Part shown: positions 25,881 to 36,884 of the stretch, one piece after another
Layout: every line of letters starts with the position of its first letter
Position numbering within the stretch: the first letter of the stretch is position 1
Source of the DNA: Xestospongia muta
Lineage: Eukaryota; Porifera; Demospongiae; Haplosclerida; Petrosiidae
Length of the DNA: 64,000 nucleotides
Reading direction: 5' to 3'
NCBI GenBank assembly: GCA_963693285.1
Contig: OY848927.1
Location: 126,501-190,500 of the forward strand
Notes under the pieces: generated by a model
Databases searched by the model: none
The model's input: only the letters and a program-made list of their open reading frames with translations
What the model was told of the DNA's origin: nothing
Translations under genes and position numbers: made by a program

Positions 25881-26576
25881 GTACTGTTCTTAATATAAAC
25901 TGATCTATCAATCAAATCAACAGAAGAATTAGAATTAGATAGAGAAACTTGCAAAAAAGCTCTTTTAAGAAATTCCATTTGTTCATAAACACAGGTCCAA
26001 TAAAAGCTGTCAAGCTTGTTCCTCTAGTCACCTGATCCATCAGAAGTAATGACTAGTAGTAGGGAACCTCGTTCCTCCAGTGGACCCAGTGATCCATCAA
26101 AAGTAATGATATATATATTTATACAGTATCATTCATTGAATTGTCCACTAAAGAACCAACCAAAGTCCAACCATTATTACGATAAAAGAGGGATCATTCG
26201 AGAGATATATTTCAAGAATTTAATGTAATGGTATTTGGGTTTATATTGGGAAGGGAACACCAGCTACATGTCTAAGACCAGCCATGAAATGTCTACGTCT
26301 CTGAACACTGCTTATATAATCACAGAGTAACCCTGAAACTTGTTCACATTATGTAGCATGATAAGACAGACAGTCTGACTCTATATTAGAGAATAACATA
26401 CAAAGAAGACGGCCAATCAAATTTCTTTGAGAGAGTCAGTCTGCCTGCTTAGAAACATCTACAAGTTGGATGTGGCCACCAATGTTCTAGCCATGCCTAC
26501 AGCCACATTAAATTACTATAATGCAAGTAAATTGAGAATAATAAAGTGGAATTATTTGTTCTTTTCACTGGATTGT
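25881..26576. other. Non-coding stretch left of the repeat zone
   Basis: I see no intact gene. Short open segments lack motifs. Two related phrases around 26025-26100 ('agtgatccatcaaaagtaatga' type) look like a local duplication with divergence. Confidence 0.4.
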
Positions 26577-27010
26577 CATTAAGAGTACTTAGGTATGTGT
26601 TATAAGTATAAATGTATTGATGATAGATAGTGTTATTACTTTATTACATACTACAACAGTATGATATAATTTAGACAACCTTGTATTATTATTGTTGAAA
26701 GTATTTTACTTGTTTTGTTCTATTAGTAATAAGCAAACACTATTCTACAAGTACAGTTTGTAGCTAACACTAGATAATGTGTTTCATTATAGCTCTATTG
26801 TGAGTATTGTTATAACAGTAGCTATATTATAGAAAACCTCTTAACATTCCAGTTTGGTCCTATTATAATTGTAATTTTTAGCATTAATCTTTAATTGACT
26901 TTTTATAGCAGGACATCTATGCAATGGCTGCTGTGGATTACAAGTAATACATACTATATTACATTATGTATGTTGCAATACTGAGTATATATAAATTACA
27001 TCGCTTCAAA
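26577..27010. repeat. Left copy of a ~435-bp direct duplication
   Basis: Nearly identical to 28142-28577, starting at 'cattaagagtacttagg' and ending at 'acatcgcttcaaattttt'. The two copies bracket about 1.1 kb of the inverted-repeat array. A third truncated piece, from 'gtatgttgcaatactgag', lies at 30027-30075. Confidence 0.85.
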
Positions 27011-28141
27011 TTTTTTGTGATGATAGCTATACAGGTCCTTGTTAAGTGACATTAGTATCACTTCTCTAAAATGTTGCATTATCCTTTTAAAAATGTTTAT
27101 ATAATGCCCTTTGTTCTACTAGTAAATGTACATGTAAATTAATGAATTCGTTTTGTTTTTTTACTGACTTTAACAACATTTCTAAGCACAAACAATTATT
27201 CTACTTAACAAGGACCTATATAGCTATCATCATAAAAAATTTGAAGGAATTTCATTTATTGCCATTTTTGCCATTTTTGGCTCCGAGACCATGGACTATA
27301 GTCCATGGTCTCGAGCCAAAAATTGAGAATTTGGTCCACGTCACAAAATCACTTGAATTTTTTTATGAAGTTAGCTATATATGTCCTTGTTAAGTGACAT
27401 TAGTATCACTTTTCTAAAATGTTGCATTATCCTTTTAAAAATGTTTATATAATGGCCTTTGTTCTACTAGTAAATGTACATGTAAATTAATGAATTCATT
27501 TTGTTTTTTTACTGACTTTAACAACATTTCTAAGCACAAACAATTATTCTACTTAACAAGGACCTATATAGCTATCATCATAAAAAATTTGAAGGAATTT
27601 CATTTATTGCCATTTTTGCCATTTTTGGCTCCGAGACCATGGACTATAGTCCATGGTCTCGAGCCAAAAATTGAGAATTTGGTCCACGTCACAAAATCAC
27701 TTGAATTTTTTTATGAAGTTAGCTATATATGTCCTTGTTAAGTGACATTAGTATCACTTCTCTAAAATGTTGCATTATCCTTTTAAAAATGTTTATATAA
27801 TGCCCTTTGTTCTACTAGTAAATGTACATGTAAATTAATGAATTCGTTTTGTTTTTTTACAGACTTTAAAGAATAAAATCGCTTCAAATTTTTTTGTGAT
27901 GATAGCTATACAGGTCCTTGTTAAGTGACATTAGTATCACTGCACTAAAATGTTGCATTATCTTTTTAAAAAATGTTTATATAATGCCCTTTGTTCTACT
28001 AGTAAATGTACATGTAAATTAATGAATTCGTTTTGTTTTTTCACAGACTTTAAAGAATGAAATTGCTTCAAATTTTTTGTGATGATAGCTATATTTGTCC
28101 TTGTTAAGTGACATTAGTATCACTGCTCTAAAATGTTGCAT
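27011..28141. mobile_element. Inverted-repeat (MITE-like) array, left block
   Basis: Contains at least two full 348-bp units (palindrome centres near 27300 and 27648) plus partial units. Each unit alternates a ~204-bp element with terminal inverted repeats (ends CTATATAGGTCCTTGTTAAG and its complement) and a ~144-bp segment centred on a perfect palindrome around ACCATGGACTATAGTCCATG. The two identical 83-codon open frames here are accidental translations of the repeat. No transposase is encoded, so it would be non-autonomous. Confidence 0.8.
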
Positions 28142-28577
28142 TCTCATTAAGAGTACTTAGGTATGTTATAAGTACGTCAAATGTATTGATGATAGATAGT
28201 GTTATTACTTTATTACATACTACAACAGTATGATATAATTTAGACAACCTTGTATTATTATTGTTGAAAGTATTTTACTTGTTTTGTTCTATTAGTAATA
28301 AGCAAACACTATTCTACAAGTAAAGTTTGTAGCTAACACTAGATAATGTGTTTCATTATAGCTCTATTGTGAGTATTGTTATAACAGTAGCTATATTATA
28401 GAAAACCTCTTAACATTCCAGTTTGGTCCTATTATAATTGTAATTTTTAGCATTAATCTTTAATTGACTTTTTATAGCAGGACATCTATGCAATGGCTGC
28501 TGTGGATTACAAGTAATACATACTATATTACATTATGTATGTTGCAATACTGAGTATATATAGATTACATCGCTTCA
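28142..28577. repeat. Right copy of the ~435-bp direct duplication
   Basis: Matches 26577-27010 with few differences. Both copies contain an exon-like end (QDIYAMAAVDYK then TAA, after a TTTTTATAG acceptor-like tract), so the duplicated piece may derive from a former gene end. Confidence 0.85.
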
Positions 28578-28626
28578 AATTTTTTTATGTAGTTAGCTAT
28601 ATATGTCCTTGTTAAGTGACATTAGT

Positions 28627-28743
28627 TCTTACTTACCATCCTCTCATCCTCCACATTATGCTCCTCCCAATTTTCCATGGCCGTATCCTCCCTTTTCATC
28701 ATCAAGTTATTATCACTACACTCCTTATGGTTACCAATAAAAT
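28627..28743 (+). pseudogene. Orphan terminal-exon-like fragment (Pro/Tyr-rich)
   Basis: Directly after the repeat end 'gacattag', an open segment reads SYLPSSHPPHYAPPNFPWPY then PPFSSSSYYHYTPYGYQ and stops, followed at once by AATAAAATAATAATAATAA, which looks like a polyadenylation region. The composition is unlike the surrounding repeat and looks like a real protein C-terminus, but I find no upstream exons. I treat it as a gene remnant whose upstream part was replaced by the repeat array. The parent gene is not recognised. Confidence 0.35.
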
Positions 28744-30020
28744 AATAATAATAATTAATTGATTTCATGTAAAGATCTGTTGATCGATATCTGGTTTAAA
28801 TAAACAAAATTCTTTAAAAAATTGTGTCTGTCCTTGCCAACAGCTTTGTTGACATGTGTATATTAATACAGTACCAAATTCAACTGGAGAGAGGGTCTGA
28901 TCTCTACTACATTTTAGTTAATAGAATTATAATTAATTTTATAAAAAATTAAATGGAATCATTTATAATTAAATAGAATTATAATTTATAAAAAAAAAAC
29001 CCTTGTGTGTTGCCCAAACGATCTTTCGTGACTCAATTCCACGCAGGCTTCCACTTAGGCTCCAGGATTCCCTGCTATTGCTAGCTAGGACCGCCACCTG
29101 GCTTGGTAACCATCGTCCGAAGACGAGGTAATCCTGGCTGGAACTTCGCCCTAACTTCGAACCAGCCGTACTGGGTTTCTAGCTTCGGGAATAAATCATC
29201 GTCATTACTAAACCGGGAGTGCAATGCTCCGGACCTCGTCACGTTTAAAGGGAGACTACCAGCCGTATCCTAGTCCGCCTTTCGGATACTCCGAAGAGTA
29301 TGCTGGTAACCATCTCAGAGGTCAGTCAGATGCATCGCAGACGCTGGCCTACAACACACTGGCAACCAAGGATGTTTTGGTTTCCTTTTATATGTACTTA
29401 CGATTTTGTCTTCATGCTCTTGTGGGGCGCGATTGTGTACACTTATGAATCTCATTAACAGTAACTATGAATATGATTAAAAGCATCGGTGAGCTAAAAG
29501 GCTGTTAAAAAAAATAAAATTAAAGCTATATATATCTTGGAGGGGCACATCTACAATATCTAATCTTCACTATCAACAATGGGTCACAGGTCAATGTAGT
29601 AATAAATGCTCTCTTCTACATGTTGATATATCTTTGCAAAACAATCTTTGAGAAGAACAAGTGATAAAATATAAATGGCATTGCTAATTATTTCAGCCAA
29701 TATCATAAGTCCATGCCAAGTTCTAATGGATAATGCAACTATTAATAATTCAGTCAATATTAGAGCAGTAAATAATGATAACAACAACATGAATTAACTG
29801 AGACTCAAATAGCCAAAACCAAGTAACATAATAATACCACCTACACAAATAATTGTATTACTGGTATCATAAAATATGATTTACCTGATAGACACTGATT
29901 AATATTTACAAAAAGAAAGTTTTATTAACAAGTTAATAGTTAACTTCATAAGGTAACTATTAACTTCTTTATGTTTAAATAAATTGATATGTTTAAATAT
30001 TCCATCTATTGTTCATGCAG
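28744..30020. other. Spacer with a GC-richer island
   Basis: No supported gene. The stretch 29000-29460 is clearly less AT-rich than anything around it and contains many CpG steps. It has one 74-codon open frame (29224-29448) without recognisable motifs. A 68-codon frame on the minus strand (29584-29790) would give two hydrophobic helices ([20 protein letters not shown]...), but I see no supporting splice or conservation evidence. The island could be a fragment of a transposable element or of a foreign or older gene. Confidence 0.35.
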
Positions 30021-30172
30021 GACGTTGTATGTTGCAATACTGAGTATATATAAATTACATCGCTTCAAATTTTTTTACGAAGTTAGCTATATATGTCCTT
30101 GTTAAGTGACATTTGTATCACTGTTCTAAAATGTTGCATTATCCTTTTAAAAATGTTTATATTTTATATTTA

Positions 30173-30370
30173 TTTTGTTTGGCCATCTTTTTCGTAACAA
30201 AGGGTCCCCCCTTTGGTTTGGCCATCGTTTTATTTACAGAGGGTCCCCCCTTTGGTTTGGCCATCACTTTCGTCACAAAGGGTCCCCCCTTTGGTTTGGC
30301 CATTTTTTATCTTCACAAAGGGCCCCCCTTTGGTTTGGCCATTTTTTACCGTCACAAAGGGTCCCCCCTT
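30173..30370. repeat. 39-bp tandem repeat, five copies
   Basis: Units 'aaagggtccccc ctttggtttggccat' recur with starts of GGCCAT at 30181, 30220, 30259, 30298 and 30337, an exact 39-bp period. As 39 is divisible by 3 the frame stays open (repeating KGPPFGLAI), which explains a spurious 91-codon open frame. It interrupts a copy of the inverted-repeat unit. Confidence 0.9.
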
Positions 30371-30573
30371 GTTTTTTTACTGACTTAAACAACATTTCTA
30401 AGCACAAACAATTATTCTACTTAACAAGGACCTATATAGCTATCATCATAAAAAATTTGAAGCAATTTCATTTTTTGCCATTTTTGCCATTTTTGGCTCG
30501 AGACCATGGTCTCGAGCCAAAAATTGAGAATTTGGTCCTCGTCACAAAATCACTTGAAATTTTTTTATGAAGT

Positions 30574-30777
30574 TAGCTATATAGGTCCTTGTTAAGTGAC
30601 ATTAGTATCACTGCTCCAAAATGTTGCATTATCCTTTTAAAAATGTTTATATAATGCCCTTTGTTCTAGTAGTAAATGTACATGTAAATTAATGAATTCG
30701 GTTTGTTTTTTTTACTGACTTTAACAACATTTCTAAGCACAAACAATTATTCTACTTAACAAGGACCTATATAGCTA
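30574..30777. mobile_element. 204-bp element with 24-bp terminal inverted repeats (reference copy)
   Basis: A clean copy of the repeated element. The left end begins TAGCTATATAGGTCCTTGTT and the right end is its inverse, ACTTAACAAGGACCTATATAG plus CTA. The interior is AT-rich with 'aaaatgttgcattatcc' and 'tagtaaatgtacatgtaaat' phrases. Length, perfect terminal inverted repeats and no coding capacity fit a MITE or foldback element. A target-site duplication cannot be defined because copies abut each other. Confidence 0.7.
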
Positions 30778-31222
30778 TCATCATAAAAAATTTGAAGCAA
30801 TTTCATTTTTTGCCATTTTTGGCTCCGAGACCATGGACTATAGTCCATGGTCTCGAGCCAAAAATTGAGAATTTGGTCCACGTCACAAAATCACTTCAAA
30901 TTTTTTATGAAGTTAGCTATATAGGTCCTTGTTAAGTGACATTAGTATCATTGATCTAAAATGTTGCATTATCCTTTTAAAAATATTTATATAATGCCCT
31001 TTGTTCTACTAGTAAATGTACATGTAAATTAATGAATTTGTTTTGGTTTTTTACAGACTTTAAAGAATGAAATCGCTTAAAATTTTTAATGAAGTTAGCT
31101 ATATAGTTCCTTGTTAAGTGACATTAATAATACTGCTCTCACTTTTTTGTAGACATTTTGTTTGTAGTAGCTCACTAGAGGGGTTAAAAATATATTCCCT
31201 CCTGTGTTCTGTCAATTTTATA

Positions 31223-32331
31223 ATGGCTTGTGCTGTTGGTATAAAGAGAGAAGTTTTAGATGACTTAGCGAGGTATATAGATAACATATTACATTTTATT
31301 GACTTGAAATACAGTCGTTTTTTGATTAATATGCCACAAGACGAGAAAGATAAAGCAATGAAAGTTTGTGCAGAGATAGAACAAGCTTACTGGTTTTATC
31401 TTGATTTTCTAAGACCAGAAGACCCCTCTCTACCTGGATGTTCATATAAAGAATTTATGGCTACTAGTAAGTTCACCTCATAATGAATAGTGAGTGTGGT
31501 TATCTCCTGACTGTAGTTTTCCAGCATTGTTCTTCTCTTGTCAAATCTTCATTAACTGTTGATGCTTTGGCTGATAAATGGAAAGCATTCAAACATAACA
31601 AACCTGTTCGAGGAGCAATTCTTCTCAACAAGGACTTAACAAAAGTATTTAATTAATACTGTTACTATGGTTACTGTATGTAGTGCTTATTGGTCCAAGG
31701 CTACCCTGCATCAACGTCTTGGGGTTTTCCAAAAGGTAAACTTGAATCTGGTGAAACTGATATTGATGCTGCAGTAAGAGAAGTGAGAAGCATTGATACC
31801 ATGAAACACATAATGCTGGTATTAGGTATATGAAGAGGTTGGATTAGATATTCGTGAATTGATTAATGAAGACCACTACCTTGATATGCCTCAAAGAGAT
31901 GCTCGGATGTACATTATTCCAGGGATTCCTGAGGATCAACATTTTGAGCCTCGAGTTAGGAAAGAAATTAAAGTAATTATGTTATATATGATGTATTGTT
32001 TAATGAGCTTTGTTTTATAGAGTATTCAATGGTTTAATGTCAATGATTTACCCTGTCATCGTCATGATCAGATATGCAAAAATAATTTGAAATTAAACCC
32101 AAACAAATTTTTTGTTATTATTCCATTTATGGAGTAAGTCACTACATATATTATGTCAGCATTTGTGTATTTTATAGACGTCTAAAGGAGTGGATCTTAC
32201 ATCATCCAATAACACCAGATCAACTAACAACCACACCCCTCTCTTATCACATCAATCTACAACCATCCAGTACTTTTTATTACTTTGAATTTGATAAACA
32301 AGCTATATACAATGCTTATCATAATTTATAA
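31223..32331 (+). CDS. DCP2: mRNA-decapping enzyme DCP2 (Nudix hydrolase)
   Basis: Removes the 5' cap of mRNA in the cytoplasmic decay pathway. Start at 31223 ([16 protein letters not shown]). A 42-nt intron at 31273-31314 must be removed to give [19 protein letters not shown], as in other DCP2 proteins; unspliced it would stay in frame. Then [14 protein letters not shown] (regulatory domain), [36 protein letters not shown], and a complete Nudix box (G-x5-E-x7-REVYEEVGL) split by a 44-nt intron. Box B follows: [27 protein letters not shown] and [10 protein letters not shown]. About 290 residues, shorter than vertebrate DCP2 because the long disordered tail is absent. An upstream ATG at 31118 lies in repeat-derived sequence and is less likely. 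Confidence 0.9.
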
Positions 32332-32343
32332 TGTTCATTGTAT

Positions 32344-32640
32344 TCAAAATTTTAATTTCTCTTGTAATATCATCCAGTTTTTTTCAAAATCTTTCCATAA
32401 TTTATCATTTCTAGCAGTCTGTGGTAATAGACAATACACCTCCTTAATATTTGCCACATTCTCATCAAACTCTTCTAAACTAGAATAGTCTTATAAAACA
32501 ACTTGACAATAATTCAAAACTTACCTATTGTATTGTTTAGGACATGGTTTTGAGCAGCAATACACATTGTGTCATGATTCTTTAGATTATAACATTTATT
32601 ATATTGATACTGCAAAGACACTAAAATAAATAGTACTAGT
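32344..32640 (-). CDS. Small unassigned protein with a Cx9C-like motif
   Basis: Two exons on the minus strand join cleanly with GTAAGT donor and TAG acceptor. They give YQYNKCYNLKNHDTMCIAAQ, NHVLNNTI, then DYSSLEEFDENVANIKEVYC and ARNDKLWKDFEKNWMILQEK, ending KLKF and TGA at 32344-32346. The spacing of the first two cysteines is C-x9-C, as in intermembrane-space proteins, but a paired second motif is not evident. The 5' end is unresolved; an exon upstream of 32640 is required but no start in frame is clear. It is packed between DCP2 (13 bp after its stop) and the INTS4 start. Function not recognised. Confidence 0.4.
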
Positions 32641-32758
32641 GAGTAAATATGAGCAATTATTACATTGATCATGAGGTCTATGGATGATAATTGTCAATTC
32701 ATATCATTGCTCCTGCCCAGTAGCCATGTTTCCGTATATGTCCGTATTTTATATAACC

Positions 32759-35700
32759 ATGCTTTCAATCAAAAGGACAGCTACAGAGAGAGATAGTGTT
32801 CAAACTGAAGAGACACAGCAGGAGAGAGATGTCCTGGTCCTCAAACTACCTAGCAAGCGAGAGAGAGGCTCCTCTGTTCTTAGAGAATGTCTTACTTTGG
32901 AAGACGACGAAACAATTATTGAGAATTTATTACTTATTAATGAATCCACTTTTCCTCGAATTCTCCAATCACTTGATATGACAATGATCTCTTTGAAAGA
33001 CTTATGGGAGAAGTATCAAACAAATTTGCCGATATGTACTATTATCGTTAACATATTAGGGAAACTCCTCCCACAAGTCACATGTCTGTCAAATGATCAC
33101 CAAAAGTTTCTCTTATCATTGTTATCTCATCGTAAGTTAATTAATAAATAACATTAATTAATTCATTAATTATTCATAGCGTCTCCTGACATTAAAGCGC
33201 TTGTTTTAAAATGTTGGAAGGGTGTGGCTAAAGGTTTTTCTTCAGAGGTACATCTTAGTTGTTGCTATGGTAACCTTATGTATCCACCATATTGTAATAG
33301 TTTACTACCCAATGTCTCAAGGACACAGTTGAGGTAATGACATCATAATGATGTCATAGATTATATTTGTTTATTAATAGGTCATTTACAGTCCTAGCCA
33401 TACCCTCAGAATGGAATGCCTTAATTTGATTGGTCAATTAAGTCACATGGCACCTACTCACGATGCTTTGTTGCTATTGGTAACAGAGTTTTGCAGTGAC
33501 TGTGATTCTCGTGTGAGGAGAGCAGCATTACAAGCTTTAGTAAGTATTTTCATATACTAGTATTAATATTATCTGTTCTAGTTAATGATGTACCAAGTGG
33601 GTGTGGTACTGGGTGTACCTGTTTATAATAAAGTCAGTTATTGATGAGGATGATCCTGTATTAAATATTAATTTGTCAGACATGTGAACTTTTACAAGAT
33701 GATGATGAGAATGTTCGATGTACAGCAGTTACATTAATACATGCTCTAGGATCAGCTAATTCTGACTGGTATATAGTTAATATACTATATCATAATCTTC
33801 TCTCTTCTAGTATGATACCTTTAGCTCAAGATCAAACTATTTCTTTAAAGTTAAAAGATGATGCTTTTATCAAAACATGTAACATGGTAACTGATGCCTC
33901 AGTTCATGTACGTGCTCTAGCTGCATCACTTCTTGGACAATTTTCTAATATCAGTGAACAGTTTCTATTACAAACATTAGATAAAAAATTAATGTCACAT
34001 TTACAAGTTGTCAAGAGTGATCATGATAGGGCTAGAGAATTACATGGTGGTGGTGGAGGCGGTACTCATGACTGGGATACTGGACAACGTTGGGGAGGTG
34101 GAGTCCCTAAACTCAATTTAGACCCCTCAGAGGTAAACCCTGTAATATCTGGTTAATGTAATATGTTAATTAGGTTACTTTAATGCGCTCTGGTTCATGT
34201 GGTGCTTTTGTGCATTGTATTGAAGATGAGTATATGGAGGTACGATCGTCAGCTATTGTATCACTGGGAAAGCTGTGTCAGCAAAATCAAGTGTTTGCTG
34301 GGCAATGTATGGACTTTTTAATTGATATGATTAATGATGAGATTGAAAGTGTACGATTACAAGCTATTTTGACATTAAGACAAGTCAGGATAACTCTGAA
34401 TATTTCTGTATATTTTAGTATATTGTATTTTCTAGGTCAGTGCTAGTATTGACCTACGAGAGGATCAATTAGAGACTGTACTGGGTGTTTTACAAGAATC
34501 ATCTCTGGTTTGTTGTTAATAGCCACACCCCTGACCACACCCCTTGTTATATAGGAGATACGTGAAGCAATTCATAGTTTATTAGCTCATAGTCATGTCA
34601 CCAGCCAAACTGAAGTTCACAAGACAGTTCACGCCCTCTTAGATAATCTTAACAAATATCCTTGTGATCGTCAGTCCATATGGAACTGTTTACAAGTGCT
34701 TGGTGGTAACCACGCTTACTTAGTGTCCATTTTGACTCCAGAACTATTAAGTATTCATCCATATTTCATGAGCAAGGAACCAGATATCAATGATCCAGCT
34801 TGTATCCATTATATAGTAGCATCACTGTGACAGCATTACATTATACAGTAACATCACTGTGACTGCATTACATTATATAGCAACAATACTGTGACTGCAT
34901 GACAACATCCTTGACATTATATTATAGATATTTGCATTTTAATATTGGTATTTAATGCAGCTAATGCCACACCTCCTTTAGTATCACTTTTTCCTCCTCA
35001 TGTGTTTCGTCATTATTCATATCTTAGGGACACTCTGCCAGATTTAATACCCAAACTTAAAGTAATACACAGAGGAACAGTTAATGGATATTAATATTTT
35101 ATTATAGATAATGGGTCATCATGAACAACAGCTGTTTATATCACCACAGCAACCATCCTCATCGAATATTGGTGAAAAATACTTCAAACAGTTATTGTCT
35201 AAAGCACTTGATCAGTTACATGATTCCTCTGTTACCATGGCAACCTTAAAACAATGCTGTCATGATCTCAATAAATTGGCTGGAGTTGAGCCTTCGTTAA
35301 AGGGGTGTGCCCTGTTTTCATCACAGCTCTTGCATTGTCAAATCTTAGTTAAAAATGTGATTAACATGATATATCAACTTATAATGTTTAGTATCATTGT
35401 TTTTAGATTAGTCAGTCTTTGTCTGTCTCTGTGCTAGCGTCATCTGGAACAAGTGAAATAGCTACAAATGTCAGAGAGGTACAGGATGTCACATGACTAT
35501 TGCATGACCATTGAATATTTCATAGTTACTGTTGTTAAGTTATCGATTACAGTGGGGATATATTGGACATGCCCCTTCATTATTGTTGTTATTGTGTCAA
35601 TTAAGAGTTATAGCACACTGTTCATTAATTCAGTTAGCTATACAATTAGACTGGCCATCAGAACAGAGGTACATAATAAATTATATACATGTACTTTATT

Positions 35701-36613
35701 CTGTTGCTATAGTAACAAATTTGACCAATTAAATGAGAGTCTGACAAAGAGACTGCAGTCATTACAAGAGTGAGTTAGTGAGGTTATACGATGTCATTAT
35801 GATGTCATAATAGGTTATGTAACATTCATTGTTTGACTTGTCCAGTGTCAGTTCAATCTCTTGTTAATAAAGATCTCGTTACCATGGCAACTGATCAATT
35901 AACTTATTTTATACAAAACGTGACATCATCAGTAAGTGTCTCCATGACAACAACTTTATTCTACCCACTAATAGGTTTCAATTCTTTCTGATTTGCAACT
36001 CTCAGATCTTCAGAACATTCAACAATGTCAAGTGATACTGGACGATCAGTCTGACCACACCCACAAGGACACACCTCTCAAATTCTTATCATCTTTAGCT
36101 CTTTCTTTGCCTATTACTGGTGTAATACACAATATCAAGGACACACCCTCTTTATCAATACAGGTAATTTATTGATAAAGTTATATTAATTATATTCTCA
36201 CTGATATAGATTAAGTTTCCTGATGGTAGGGTTCTCCTCTTTACTCCTAAGCCTTCAGAATACCGCCCCCTCACTCTGACCACTCAGAAATTATCACATA
36301 CAATAATCATATCTCATGGAAAATGGACAGGTAATTATTATAATTAATTATATTATGAATATTAATTATCTTACTAGATCCATTAATGATAGAGGTTGTG
36401 TTGCTACGGCAATATCAACCTGACACATCTACAGATAAGCAGTTTTTAAATCTACTTAATAAGTTAATTAATAAGGGGACAAAAGGACATATAAAAAGTC
36501 CATGTTGTGCTGGTGATGGTGTAGGTGAAGTTGTTATTAGTGATAAGGTGACATTTAACATCTTCCCACAAGATACTTTATCAAAAGGATTTAATGTTTT
36601 TGGACCAACTTAA
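32759..36613 (+). CDS. INTS4: Integrator complex subunit 4
   Basis: HEAT-repeat scaffold of the Integrator cleavage module that processes snRNA and attenuates transcription. The ATG at 32759 (MLSIKRTATERDSVQ) is my choice; in-frame ATGs at 32684 and 32728 are possible. HEAT repeats span many short exons. Diagnostic segments: LNLIGQLSHMAP, VHVRALAASLLGQFSNISEQ, TLDKKLMSHLQ, RARELHGGG, RSGSCGAFVHCIEDEYMEVR, CMDFLIDMINDEIESVRLQA, IDLREDQLETVLGVLQESS, LDNLNKYPCDRQSIWNCLQ, LGGNHAYLVSILTPELLSIH, DPAYI and FRHYSYLRDTLPDLIPKL. Final exon: DGVGEVVISDKVTFNIFPQD to VFGPT. Compared with vertebrate INTS4 the order is conserved. Its last exon is duplicated as a decayed copy downstream. Confidence 0.9.
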
Positions 36614-36642
36614 TAAGTGATATTGTTGTAACTATGGCAACT

Positions 36643-36756
36643 ATGACTATATATTGTCTCATACTTTATATGTCTTATTTAATTAAGTCAATTACAAGGT
36701 ATAGTAGAATTATTGAGTGTGGTCTTTTGCCATGGGAAACATAGTAGTATTCCCTA
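36643..36756 (-). pseudogene. CFAP300: Decayed copy of the CFAP300 last exon
   Basis: On the minus strand this stretch aligns with the true CFAP300 last exon (37173-37286): readable pieces are MFPMAKDHTQ and KTYKV, with several stops and small indels. It lies just after the INTS4 stop. Confidence 0.7.
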
Positions 36757-36884
36757 TCTGATATGGGATATATGTGATATGTTGTTACTCTGAACTTTTA
36801 TGTTGTGTGTTTAAATTACAAATCTTCATAGTAGACATTGCACAATGGTTGTAGAACTTGCACAGTGGTAAAAATTACAAATCA

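Larger units (their letters stand above)
30020..31135. mobile_element. Inverted-repeat array, right block
   Basis: Several units of the same family, including palindromes at 30495-30518 (shortened, centre deleted) and near 30844. It ends about 90 bp before the DCP2 ATG, so part of it may lie in the DCP2 promoter or 5' UTR. Confidence 0.75.

Noticed and set aside
27142..27741. Two identical 83-codon open frames ([12 protein letters not shown]...)
   Set aside because: They lie wholly within two units of the 348-bp repeat and recur on the other strand near 60.6 kb; they are translations of a non-coding repeat.
29100..29180. tRNA or SINE promoter boxes in the GC-richer island
   Set aside because: A GGTTCGAAG phrase on the minus strand resembles a B box but lacks the final C, and no A box or cloverleaf at the right distance was found.
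29224..29448. 74-codon frame in the GC-richer island as a gene
   Set aside because: No recognisable motif, no splice partners and no conserved features; the island as a whole is reported instead.
30113..30570. Open frames of 91 and 131 codons with repeated GPPFGLAI-type sequence
   Set aside because: Produced by the 39-bp tandem repeat and flanking MITE sequence; no start context, splice evidence or family match.
27011..31135. CRISPR-like array
   Set aside because: The units are hundreds of bases, carry palindromes and inverted repeats, have no unique spacers of equal length, and the host is eukaryotic.
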